DNA from: Vibrio fortis
GTDB taxonomy: Bacteria > Pseudomonadota > Gammaproteobacteria > Enterobacterales > Vibrionaceae
DNA length: 64,000 nt
Direction of reading: 5' to 3'
Assembly (NCBI RefSeq): GCF_024347475.1
Contig: NZ_AP025488.1
Location: 1,240,001 to 1,304,000, forward strand
This document shows, one piece after another, positions 1 through 8,145 of this stretch. The translations under genes and the position numbers were made by a program. Each line of letters opens with the position of its first letter. The first letter of the stretch is position 1. The notes under the pieces are model-generated. The model had not been told where the DNA came from. It searched no databases and saw nothing but the letters and a program-made list of their open reading frames with translations.

Positions 1-1029
1 TGGCACTACATTTTTTACATCAACATTCCACCAGCACTCTTGGTGATCACCATGATTCGCTATGGGCTTGATGACGAAAAACTAGATTTAGGGTCGTTAA
101 AAAAGGCGGATTGGTTTGGTATTGCTACTATGGCGCTTGGACTCGGTTGCTTAGAAGTGGTGTTAGAAGAAGGTAATCGTGAAGAGTGGTTTAGCTCAAG
201 CTTCATTGTAACACTTGCGATCATATCAGCAGTGAGTTTGGTTTATTTCATCATCAATGAACTACAACATAAGAAACCTTTGGTTAATTTGCGTTTACTC
301 AAAGATCCACAGTTCGCGATGTCTTGCATTGCCTATCTGATTTTAGGTATGGCTCTTCTTGGTTCCATTTATGTGCTGCCGATGTATCTCACTCAGATAC
401 AGCAATACAACGCGATGGAAATTGGTGAAGTATTGATGTGGATGGGCTTTCCACAGTTGTTGATATTTCCGCTGGTGCCAAAGCTTACGCAAATCATAAA
501 ACCCAAATACCTAGTCACATTTGGTTTTGCTATGTTTGGTTTGAGTTGTTACGTAAACACCCACATGACGGTTGATTTTGGTGGGCAGCAGTTGATTCTA
601 TCTATGGTTCTACGCGCGATAGGTAGCCCATTTATTATGGTCCCACTGTCACTCGTAGCGATGAAGAATATTAGCAAAATGGACACACCAGACGCATCAA
701 CGCTCACTAACGTTATGCGCAACTTAGGTGGCGCGTTTAGTATCGCCATAATAGCAACGTTATTGGACAACAAAACGCGCGAGCACTTAGCGCACATCAA
801 AGAGTCGCTACCTTCAGTGAGTCAACTTGGTTGGCAAACTTTGCAGCAGCAACAAGCATTCTTTATGCAATCAGGAAGCGATGCAGCTACAGCAATGCAG
901 CAAGCTCAAGCCAGTCTACTCGGTACCATGCAGCGTGACGCAGCAATCATGGCATACAATGATGTGTTTTTGATGATGACCGCGTTTCTCGCATTCGCTT
1001 CCTTTCTGATATTGAATATGAAGGATTAA
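1..1029 (+). CDS. MFS multidrug exporter, DHA2 (EmrB-like) family, C-terminal part
   Basis: The reading frame is open from the first base, so the gene starts outside the window. The first visible residues, WHYIFYINIPPALL, match the conserved end of transmembrane helix 5/6 in 14-helix DHA2 drug:proton antiporters. A first in-frame ATG at position 40 is internal to that motif and is not the start. The remaining 340 or so residues hold about eight hydrophobic segments separated by short loops, ending in a final helix near residue 335. These proteins export drugs, dyes or bile salts across the inner membrane, usually with an EmrA-like adaptor; an adaptor, if present, would lie upstream and is not visible. 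Nothing downstream looks co-transcribed. Family assignment is firm, substrate unknown. Confidence 0.85.
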   Translation, partial: WHYIFYINIPPALLVITMIRYGLDDEKLDLGSLKKADWFGIATMALGLGCLEVVLEEGNREEWFSSSFIVTLAIISAVSLVYFIINELQHKKPLVNLRLLKDPQFAMSCIAYLILGMALLGSIYVLPMYLTQIQQYNAMEIGEVLMWMGFPQLLIFPLVPKLTQIIKPKYLVTFGFAMFGLSCYVNTHMTVDFGGQQLILSMVLRAIGSPFIMVPLSLVAMKNISKMDTPDASTLTNVMRNLGGAFSIAIIATLLDNKTREHLAHIKESLPSVSQLGWQTLQQQQAFFMQSGSDAATAMQQAQASLLGTMQRDAAIMAYNDVFLMMTAFLAFASFLILNMKD

Positions 1030-1139
1030 TAGTCTGAATACGTTCATGGATGAACGAGTCCCAACAAAATACGAATAACTTTACATAATCTTGAATATTA
1101 CCAATGTCTTAAAACCACAACACTGTCATTTGTACTCGC

Positions 1140-1168
1140 TTGACATTATGCATCTAGACACCTAAATT
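1140..1168 (+). promoter_or_regulatory. Candidate sigma-70 promoter for the response regulator gene
   Basis: TTGACA at 1140-1145 is followed after 17 bases by TAAATT at 1163-1168. This gives a perfect -35 and a 4 of 6 -10 element, about 35 bases upstream of the ATG at 1205. It was found by eye, so the exact transcription start is unknown. Confidence 0.4.
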
Positions 1169-1204
1169 CTTTATAAGGACAGTAGAGCTAGGATAGCGAG
1201 AACA

Positions 1205-2776
1205 ATGACAATGAAGTTGCCGCCAGAACTCAGCATTTTGATTGTCGATGATTCAAAAAGTGCCACCATACTTATTAAGCAGCAATTAGTTAGCCTTGGA
1301 ATCTCGCACGACAAAATCTATATCGCCACGGACTATCGCCAAGCCATAAGAACCGTGGAGAGACATACCTTAGATGTACTTTTGATTGATTATCATCTTG
1401 AGCAGACATTTACCGGGTTTGAGTTACTTGGCATCCTTTATCGCAAAAGATTAATCGATCATACCGTCGCTACGATTCTGCTATCGGGCGATATGCGTCA
1501 AGAAACGGTATTAACCGCCTTATCTGGCGAGGCCCACCACTTTATATCTAAGCCAATTAAAACACCGATACTCGGTCATAAGATCAGTCTTGCGGTTGAA
1601 GAGTCCCACCAAATAACCCAACAAAAACAGTATTATCCGATAGACTCCCCTTCTGCATTACAACAAGCGTTATCTGTTCCCCATACCCAAAAAAGTGTTC
1701 AATACGAAGCGAGTTTGATCGAACACCTAATAGGAACCGAGCAATGGGAGCTATTGGCTTATGTACTCCGTGAATCAGCGACAAACATGCACCCAACAAA
1801 ACTGGTCGCTGAAGCACTCGTTCTCGATAGCCTCGGAAAAGCCCAACAAGCAATAGACAAACTTCATAACTACCTGATCGCGCGTCCACTGTCTCTTAAT
1901 GTGATTGACTGTTTGAGCTGCATCTACGAGAAGCACAACATGTTGCTCCCGGCTTTAAAGCTCGCAATCCGCGCATTTGAACTGACGCCAAGTATTAGCC
2001 ATCGTGCGATAAGAGCTATCGATCTTGCCGAAAATGCAGACAACGCTCAAATCTTGATTAAGATGGGCCATATGTATGCGACCAACATTTCGCCGGCAGA
2101 TATCGACGTTATCAACTCCATCTCCAACTACTTTCATTCACTCCAAGTGGCTTATGAGAAAGAAGATAGCATCGCTAATAAACGCACGTTATTAGAACAA
2201 GCGAATCAGTTTACCAACCAAGTAAATCTAAAGTTAACGCAGCATCAACAGCAACAGGTTTTAGCCGCTCTCGCTGTGTTTCAGTGCCAAGTACTGCACC
2301 TTGAAGGTAATCACCAACTGGCTCATCAAAAACTAATCCGAGCTGCAGCATTGCTCTGCCATGTATTAAACGAAACGCCTACGGTTTTGTTGAGTCAGCT
2401 ACTTCCACTGCTGAATATTTACGGTGAGTATTCGCTATATCAAGGCTTAGGTGACTTCCTTAAAGCCCGCGGTGAAATCAATGACCAAACCTATCTTGGT
2501 AGTGATACCAATCCTATCAACTGCGTCAACATAGACAGTTTAGGTTCCGTACAACAACTTAAAGACTATATTCACACTTATCCTTATTCAGTTGCCGCGA
2601 AACTTGACTATCTGTTTGCCGTCAATAAAACTCAAACAGAAGAACAACTTACTAACGAATTCATGGCGCAACTACAAAAGCTAGAATTGCCACATAAATG
2701 GAATCAATGGATTAGTGAATCTGCTAGAACTGGGTTTTCTACCAAGCCGCCCAGCCCACTTTCACTATGTAACTGA
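1205..2776 (+). CDS. Response regulator with C-terminal helical (TPR-like) region
   Basis: The first 125 residues form a CheY-like receiver domain: acidic pair D15-D16, phospho-acceptor D62 in LLIDYHL, the switch Ser in ILLSGD, and the lysine in SKPI. No DNA-binding or enzymatic output domain follows. Instead about 370 residues of helical, Gln- and Leu-rich sequence have the spacing of TPR-like repeats (for example around residues 170-300), suggesting protein-protein output. A second ATG lies two codons in, so the start could be 1211. The next gene, 11 bases downstream, is a histidine phosphotransfer protein, so the pair probably form consecutive or branching steps of one phosphorelay. No kinase is adjacent. 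The receiver call is certain; the role of the tail is inferred. Confidence 0.85.
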   Translation: MTMKLPPELSILIVDDSKSATILIKQQLVSLGISHDKIYIATDYRQAIRTVERHTLDVLLIDYHLEQTFTGFELLGILYRKRLIDHTVATILLSGDMRQETVLTALSGEAHHFISKPIKTPILGHKISLAVEESHQITQQKQYYPIDSPSALQQALSVPHTQKSVQYEASLIEHLIGTEQWELLAYVLRESATNMHPTKLVAEALVLDSLGKAQQAIDKLHNYLIARPLSLNVIDCLSCIYEKHNMLLPALKLAIRAFELTPSISHRAIRAIDLAENADNAQILIKMGHMYATNISPADIDVINSISNYFHSLQVAYEKEDSIANKRTLLEQANQFTNQVNLKLTQHQQQQVLAALAVFQCQVLHLEGNHQLAHQKLIRAAALLCHVLNETPTVLLSQLLPLLNIYGEYSLYQGLGDFLKARGEINDQTYLGSDTNPINCVNIDSLGSVQQLKDYIHTYPYSVAAKLDYLFAVNKTQTEEQLTNEFMAQLQKLELPHKWNQWISESARTGFSTKPPSPLSLCN

Positions 2777-2787
2777 CAGGAGTCTCT

Positions 2788-3120
2788 ATGCTAGATTTTG
2801 ATGCGTTAAATGCCTATTTAGATAATGACAAAGATGTGATTTTCGCGGTTTTATCCACCTATCAAGAAGACCACGCTAATTCATTAGAAGAGATTCAAGA
2901 GCTTGTCGCTCAGAAAGACTGGGGAAAGCTGCACTTTACTGTTCACACGCTCAAAGGAATATTAGTAAGTTTCGGTGAAGAGACTGCGACTTCGGCATTA
3001 GAGAACGTAGAGCAAAACGCCCTTAAAGATCTTGCACCATCGGAAGATGATTTGGCTGTCATTTATAGTGAAGTGAAAGTCATCAATCAGCAAATCGAAG
3101 ACGTGCTCGCGGCCTACTGA
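2788..3120 (+). CDS. Stand-alone Hpt histidine phosphotransfer protein
   Basis: This 110-residue, all-helical protein carries the Hpt signature HTLKG with the phospho-accepting histidine at position 53, followed by the small-residue stretch typical of the four-helix bundle. Such proteins shuttle phosphate between a hybrid kinase's receiver domain and a terminal response regulator. The length fits a single Hpt domain with nothing else attached. It follows the receiver/TPR gene by 11 bases behind a good AGGAG ribosome site, so the two are almost certainly one operon. The upstream regulator is a likely partner. The hybrid kinase at 29080-32361 ends in receiver domains and lacks its own Hpt, so it is a possible but unproven donor. 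Confidence 0.85.
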   Translation: MLDFDALNAYLDNDKDVIFAVLSTYQEDHANSLEEIQELVAQKDWGKLHFTVHTLKGILVSFGEETATSALENVEQNALKDLAPSEDDLAVIYSEVKVINQQIEDVLAAY

Positions 3121-3178
3121 TCAGCAGCTATCTTTATAGCCTAATCGCTAATGAGCGTTACTAATGAATATTTTATCG

Positions 3179-3213
3179 CGGCTCTCGTTCATATCGAGAG
3201 CCGTGTTGTTTTC
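3179..3213 (+). terminator. Hairpin terminator after the Hpt gene
   Basis: A 9-bp stem (CGGCTCTCG paired with its complement at 3195-3203) with a 7-base loop is followed by a T-rich run. It lies 59 bases after the Hpt stop codon. It could also stop leftward transcription of the polysaccharide operon ending at 3341, although the T run on that strand is poor. Confidence 0.65.
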
Positions 3214-3340
3214 TAGTACTCTAAGAACTAGACCGTGCTTTCAAACTTGTTCCAAACAACACTTTGCGCCATGAGATAAAAAAGGAGCAAGCACACGCTC
3301 ACTCCTCTACAAATAAATTTAAGCTGTATTTGAGTTGTAT

Positions 3341-4630
3341 TTAAGCAGGCGCACTGACCCTTGCATTCAGCGACTTGGCACTGCTAATCCAATGTTTTAC
3401 CGATTGCGGTGACATCACTTTTGGATTACCTAAATCACTGTCTCCAGCGGCGGCTAATTCTGGCGGTAATACATCGATGATCAACTCAAGATCTTCATGC
3501 GAGTTAATCTCACGTGTAAACACATCCGCCATCTCTTCACTATAAGAGTTGCCGCGAGCTTTCGCTGCTTTTACTAACCCATCAAGTAATACATACCAGG
3601 TTGTCATCGGGCCTTGAGCAACGGAAGCCGATTCGGCAGCCGAGTCGATGAACGCAAATGGAACGGTAATAATTGGCTGGTTAAATTCCATCGCAGCGAA
3701 AATCCAATCGGTATCAAACGAAAAATCAAATACCGTCGGGTTTTCGAGAATTTTTTCTAGAATGCCTCGGCCATATAATTTGAACGCCGCTTGTGTATCT
3801 TTGATACCGCTGTCAAAGATCTGCGCGCCAATCATTCGCTGCATATGGCGTAACGTTTTAATGCCCACGCCCCAGCGCTCTTCTTGCTTAACCAAAATTG
3901 AATCAGCATGTTTTCGGTTACCTAACACCACTTGCTTACCATCTCGGCTGTATGGTGCCAATGCTAGACCTAGTTGCCCTAGGTGAACCGAATTATCCGC
4001 ATCAGTATAAAGAACAGCATCAACGCCATCTTCTAAAGACTGCTCACAACCCAGAATAATCGCCCCCCCTTTTCTAGAGTCATCGGCGCTTTTCAGATTG
4101 CGCAATGCGCCCTCAGATACAGGTAGTGCTTCTGCAAGCCTCAGCACTTTTACTTTAGCATTTGTGCCTGCATCGTAGGTTTCTTTTATCGATAGAGCGA
4201 TATCAGCGCTACCGTGTGGACAACCGTCATCTACCGCGTAAAGTGTCCAGTCAACGTTGGTTCCTTCCGTCACCCACTTAAGCTGTTCGACCTTTGTTCT
4301 TAATGAATCTTCACCATTAGGGTTGCTAGCCGATTTCGGATTGAGACGATTGTGTTCACCCCACATAGCGAATACCACACCGATCTTCAGTGGCTGACAG
4401 ATAGATTGTGTCTCTTTGCGTGACTCGACAAGTTTCACTGCAAGCTGGAACTCAAGTGGCGCGTTGAATTGCGTTGATAGATCTTTAAGATCTTGAATGG
4501 AAAGCTTATCAAGTTGCAGTAAACGCTCTGCTAGCCTAAGTAAACTTTTTTGATGTTGCGGTTCAGTCAAATCAAACTGCTCGTTTGACTTATTGAGTAG
4601 CTCAATAGCGGTAGACAAAGAAGTATCCAT
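3341..4630 (-). CDS. GT2-type glycosyltransferase
   Basis: The central 250 residues show a GT-A fold pattern: a beta strand GVVFAMWGEHNRL, YAVDDGCPHG, and a metal-binding motif in LYTDADNSVH. A downstream acceptor region carries DTQAAFKLYGR and FDTDWIF, which recalls dolichyl-phosphate-mannose-synthase-like and other family 2 enzymes. The first 80 residues are helical and the protein has no transmembrane segment, so it is probably cytoplasmic or membrane-associated. It is the last gene of the minus-strand polysaccharide operon, 79 bases after the GH16 gene. It may modify the polymer or glycosylate a matrix protein. The donor sugar cannot be told from sequence. Confidence 0.7.
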   Translation of the reverse strand: MDTSLSTAIELLNKSNEQFDLTEPQHQKSLLRLAERLLQLDKLSIQDLKDLSTQFNAPLEFQLAVKLVESRKETQSICQPLKIGVVFAMWGEHNRLNPKSASNPNGEDSLRTKVEQLKWVTEGTNVDWTLYAVDDGCPHGSADIALSIKETYDAGTNAKVKVLRLAEALPVSEGALRNLKSADDSRKGGAIILGCEQSLEDGVDAVLYTDADNSVHLGQLGLALAPYSRDGKQVVLGNRKHADSILVKQEERWGVGIKTLRHMQRMIGAQIFDSGIKDTQAAFKLYGRGILEKILENPTVFDFSFDTDWIFAAMEFNQPIITVPFAFIDSAAESASVAQGPMTTWYVLLDGLVKAAKARGNSYSEEMADVFTREINSHEDLELIIDVLPPELAAAGDSDLGNPKVMSPQSVKHWISSAKSLNARVSAPA

Positions 4631-4709
4631 ACATATTCCCTAGCGTGACGTTATTATGTTCACCTAAAGCTTAGTATGCATATTAATTCATATCAAAGTG
4701 CTAGCGAGT

Positions 4710-5501
4710 TTATTTTGTTGCGCACCTCTCATTTTCTTTGAAGCTAAAGTTTCGATACTTAGCACGATATTCTCGAACTTTGTCCTCTCGGAACTTACCT
4801 GCCCAGTTGCTAATCTCTGGATCAGTCGCCCAGATGTTCGCCATAACTCTAAGGTAAGAACTATCGGTGCTTGGTGTTGGGTCATACGGGTTGTTGTTAA
4901 CACGAAGAACCAACTGACCATCAATAAACCATTCTATACGGTCTTCGCCCCAATATATCCCATAACGATGGAACGCCTTCGAAGCATCAAAACCGAGAAA
5001 GATCAGTGTCTCGTGTGAGTTTGTATAACTATCATCATCGGTCCAAAAGTTAAGCTGAACCATATTAGTGTTTGACCCTAGAAACTCTATATCGATCTCA
5101 TTGTGCTTACCACTCCCACCTTCAGGCTTATCGTAAGGCCCGGAGAATAAGAAAAATGAACTCACAACACCCGGAGCTCGCGCGGGCTTCATATCGATCT
5201 CATAACACCCATATGGGAAAAATTCATGGCTTCGTAGCTCGCCCCCATAGAATGTCAGATTTCCGTCTGCATCACGCTCTTCATCTGGTGCTAGCGTTAA
5301 CGTCAAACCCTTTTTATTGAAGGTGGCAGATTGTGCGTCCCAACGACTCAGAAAGGGAAAGCCATTTTCCCATCCGTCTGACAACCACCAGCGACTCTCG
5401 TCAAAAGTGCGCAGAGGATCCTCAAAACTCTCTGCGTTTACAAACGAGCTCGTCAACGCTAAAGACACCGCTATCGCACAATATGTTTTGGTTAGTAACA
5501 T
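4710..5501 (-). CDS. Secreted GH16 family beta-glucanase-like enzyme
   Basis: A signal peptide (about residues 1-23, ending VNA) precedes a single GH16 domain. The catalytic strand reads HNEIDIEFLG, giving nucleophile E135, assisting D137 and acid/base E139. Family members cut beta-1,3, beta-1,3-1,4 or beta-galactan chains; ExoK-type members trim bacterial exopolysaccharides during synthesis. At 263 residues it is a bare catalytic domain with no carbohydrate-binding module. Its place in the operon, downstream of a beta-glycan synthase and DUF3131 genes, suggests it trims or releases the polymer made here rather than attacking foreign polysaccharide. The ribosome site is weak. Family call firm, linkage specificity inferred. 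Confidence 0.88.
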   Translation of the reverse strand: MLLTKTYCAIAVSLALTSSFVNAESFEDPLRTFDESRWWLSDGWENGFPFLSRWDAQSATFNKKGLTLTLAPDEERDADGNLTFYGGELRSHEFFPYGCYEIDMKPARAPGVVSSFFLFSGPYDKPEGGSGKHNEIDIEFLGSNTNMVQLNFWTDDDSYTNSHETLIFLGFDASKAFHRYGIYWGEDRIEWFIDGQLVLRVNNNPYDPTPSTDSSYLRVMANIWATDPEISNWAGKFREDKVREYRAKYRNFSFKENERCATK

Positions 5502-5572
5502 GACGTACTCGCTTATTCATTCAGACACATAAATAAGCCTAATACATACGATGAATTTTTCACCACTAATTA

Positions 5573-6757
5573 CTAATTATCTTCTGTAGGAGCAAAACTA
5601 CGTCGTTGAATGGCTTGTACTGCAGGGGTTGGCGCAAGCCCAATATTTCCCTTGGGTATAGCACTCGCAGGTTGAACTGCAGATGAAGTCGATTCTTCTC
5701 CTAAGTTACCCTTGTTGCTCTCTCCACTGTCTTGTGTAACAGGTTTTACTTCTTCGCTAATTGAAATGTTTGTTTCGACGATTGGTTCCGGTGTACCAAG
5801 TGGTGTCATTACTGTTACTGCTTTTTGGGGTTGAGTTGATATATCACTACTCTCAACTGGGTTCACCGAAGCTTCGCCAGGTTTTGACGATGCATTCGTT
5901 GCTCCTTGTTGCGCTTGTTGCTGCGCTTTTGCTTGTGACACAACTGGGGTAATTGGCGAATGGAAACTTCCCTTTGTCGAATTCACCTCGCCACCACTGA
6001 ATTGCTGCTGCGTGGTACTTTCAATTCCTTGCACTGACCCTTTAGGTGTAACGATTTGCCCTGTTAGGTCTTGCTCTGGCTGAGTTGTTTTCTGCTGAGG
6101 AACAGGCTCAACAGTAGGCTCGACAACAAATGTCTGTTTGTTAGAAAAGTCCTTATTGAGTATTAATTTACTATTGGGCGTGTACTGTTTTAGTTGCTCA
6201 CCAGAGGGTTTCGCTGATCTTGGCGTGGGAAGTGTATTAGTTGGTTGCTTTTGAATTAGCCCTGCTGACGGAGATTCATATCTAAAAAAGTCCAACTTTT
6301 GCTCCCAAATATCAATCAAAGAAGCAAATTGGATCCATGCATCATCCACAAACGCGGTTGGTCCACCAGAATTGGTTGCGATGGAGAACCGAGCGTCAAA
6401 CGCTTTATAGTCGATCAGCAGTTGCTGGCTGTACTGATTCCAATTACTGCCTCCCATCAAAAAGTATCGAACGCTGTTTGACCAGTATTCATAGGCAGCG
6501 GGATCTTTTGCTTTCTCGGCCGCCATTGCCGCTAATGCATCAGCTAACCCAGCTGTCTGCCACATTTCTTGAGTGCCAATCTTATGCTCTAAGCTCAACG
6601 CTCGATTGGCTTGTTGATGCATTAAGGTTGCTGCTTGTGCGTAACGCCCTTGAGAAAGAAGAAGCGTTGGTGTGCTAAGTAAATCTATCGACGTTTGATT
6701 CATGGCCCAAACAGGACAGGAGATGACAAAAAAGATAAGTGCAATTAGCTTTCTCAT
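5573..6757 (-). CDS. Secreted protein with helical head and Pro/Gln/Ser/Thr-rich tail, unknown function
   Basis: I do not recognise this family. The chosen start at 6757 gives a clean signal peptide (MRKLIALIFFVISCPVWA) and overlaps the preceding stop codon by four bases, the usual coupling arrangement; an upstream start would add eight unlikely residues. Residues 20-155 are helical with a TPR-like pattern (GRYAQAATLMHQQANRAL). The remaining 230 residues are low-complexity and disordered, rich in Gln, Ser, Thr, Pro and Val. It is co-transcribed with the DUF3131 lipoproteins and GH16 gene, so it is probably a periplasmic or exported scaffold or linker in polymer export. No cysteine occurs in the tail. 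Confidence 0.8.
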   Translation of the reverse strand: MRKLIALIFFVISCPVWAMNQTSIDLLSTPTLLLSQGRYAQAATLMHQQANRALSLEHKIGTQEMWQTAGLADALAAMAAEKAKDPAAYEYWSNSVRYFLMGGSNWNQYSQQLLIDYKAFDARFSIATNSGGPTAFVDDAWIQFASLIDIWEQKLDFFRYESPSAGLIQKQPTNTLPTPRSAKPSGEQLKQYTPNSKLILNKDFSNKQTFVVEPTVEPVPQQKTTQPEQDLTGQIVTPKGSVQGIESTTQQQFSGGEVNSTKGSFHSPITPVVSQAKAQQQAQQGATNASSKPGEASVNPVESSDISTQPQKAVTVMTPLGTPEPIVETNISISEEVKPVTQDSGESNKGNLGEESTSSAVQPASAIPKGNIGLAPTPAVQAIQRRSFAPTEDN

Positions 6758-8136
6758 CGGAATGTCTCCACCATACATTTGCCAGGGTGATCAAAACGAG
6801 AGTTAAACTTCACATCACGATACTCTTTAGACTTATTTGCTTTGTAAAGCTTACCGCTCTGCTTATACAACAACGCTTCAAGTACACCTGCATTAGTTTT
6901 CAAGCTGATGCTTTTTTCGTAGGCGCTGGTGAGTTCATATCGCCCTTCATACCACCCACGTTGAGGGTCGTAGAGCTCTTTAACCAATGTCATCAATCGA
7001 TCGGTATAGTCCGTTTTCCACAGCGCCCACATTTGGAATGCGACACGCGTTGACACCAGTGCCTTCTCATCATGGGAAGAGCCGTCTTCCGCGAGTGTTA
7101 TCCAAGGCGTACCTAATCCATAGATAGCATCGTAGACAAAATATGGTTCGCCGGTAACAACATGTTCACCCCGCGCCGTATAGATTCGCTCATTGTCCCA
7201 ACGCGCCTCTTGTACTTGATAAATTGCGTCGGCCATCGCTGCGAGTGTGTTGTTAGTATGCTTAGAATCGCTTGACGTGGTATCCCCAACTTTGTCCCAG
7301 TTGAATTCAAGCCCCATCCACAAATAAGGTGTTGAGTAAATTGGACGCAAGACGTTAAACACCCGAGGGTCACGTCCATCAAAAATCAAATCAATATCGT
7401 ATATGGTTGCTACATCGTAGGGATCAATGTTCATCGCCTTTTCGGGTACAATTTGCCAATCTAAATAGCCATAAGAGGTGTACTCTTCTAAACCCAATCG
7501 ACCTTCTTTGTATCGGATTAATTGACCATCTTGAATCATGCTTCCATAGAGCTCACCATCAAGGCTGATTAACTCACAAAAGTTCCAGCGCAATACTGCT
7601 TTATCAACGTATTCAGAGAATTCAGGAGAGTGTCTTTTAACTATGGCAAGGGCGATTAAGAGGCGACCAACATCCAGTGATGACCACCCTATATCTTGAG
7701 GTTGATTGCCATAATTAACCATTCCACCACTTTGAGTGCTGTAAACTTTATTGGGGGCATGCCCATAACTGAGATCCATCTTATTGAGGAAGCTCAGTAC
7801 CAACGTTAGGCGCTCGTCGTACTCTTTATTAGAGATAAACTCAAACTCTCTCGCCGCAATTAAAGAGATCAAGTAATCCGCTAAACCCGCCATGTTGGTA
7901 GTTGGAAAATTATCAATACTATTGACCAAACCTGTAGTGACTTGCGTGTTGTTATCAATGTACTTCCACGCCGTCTGTGCCCACATCAGCTCTTCTTCAG
8001 TCAACTGTGCATGACGACCTTGTCGAAATACTTGTGATTGACTGATCGAATCAACACCGTTAGTCACTCCTTGGTAAACCACACCACAGCCGGATATAGA
8101 TACCGATAATAGAAGTAAACTCCACTTCTTCAGCAT
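6754..8136 (-). CDS. DUF3131 lipoprotein (operon copy 1)
   Basis: A lipoprotein signal peptide ends in SISGC with Gly at +2, which does not carry the inner-membrane retention aspartate, so an outer-membrane location is expected. The rest is one DUF3131 domain. It contains AWKYIDNNTQVTTGLVNS, the PNKVYSTQSGG stretch, WSSLDVGRLLIAL, an EGRLGLEEYTSYG block and a GEPYFVYDAIYGLG block, all shared with the two genes upstream. The function of DUF3131 is not established to my knowledge. The regular helical-hairpin spacing recalls alpha/alpha barrel carbohydrate-active proteins. It is 460 residues, separated from its neighbour by 9 bases and overlapping the next gene by 4. One of three adjacent paralogues. 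Confidence 0.85.
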   Translation of the reverse strand: MLKKWSLLLLSVSISGCGVVYQGVTNGVDSISQSQVFRQGRHAQLTEEELMWAQTAWKYIDNNTQVTTGLVNSIDNFPTTNMAGLADYLISLIAAREFEFISNKEYDERLTLVLSFLNKMDLSYGHAPNKVYSTQSGGMVNYGNQPQDIGWSSLDVGRLLIALAIVKRHSPEFSEYVDKAVLRWNFCELISLDGELYGSMIQDGQLIRYKEGRLGLEEYTSYGYLDWQIVPEKAMNIDPYDVATIYDIDLIFDGRDPRVFNVLRPIYSTPYLWMGLEFNWDKVGDTTSSDSKHTNNTLAAMADAIYQVQEARWDNERIYTARGEHVVTGEPYFVYDAIYGLGTPWITLAEDGSSHDEKALVSTRVAFQMWALWKTDYTDRLMTLVKELYDPQRGWYEGRYELTSAYEKSISLKTNAGVLEALLYKQSGKLYKANKSKEYRDVKFNSRFDHPGKCMVETFR

Positions 8137-8145
8137 TCAATAACC

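Noticed and set aside
1041..1056. Small inverted repeat CGTTCATGGATGAACG after the MFS gene as a terminator
   Set aside because: The loop is only two bases and no T run follows.
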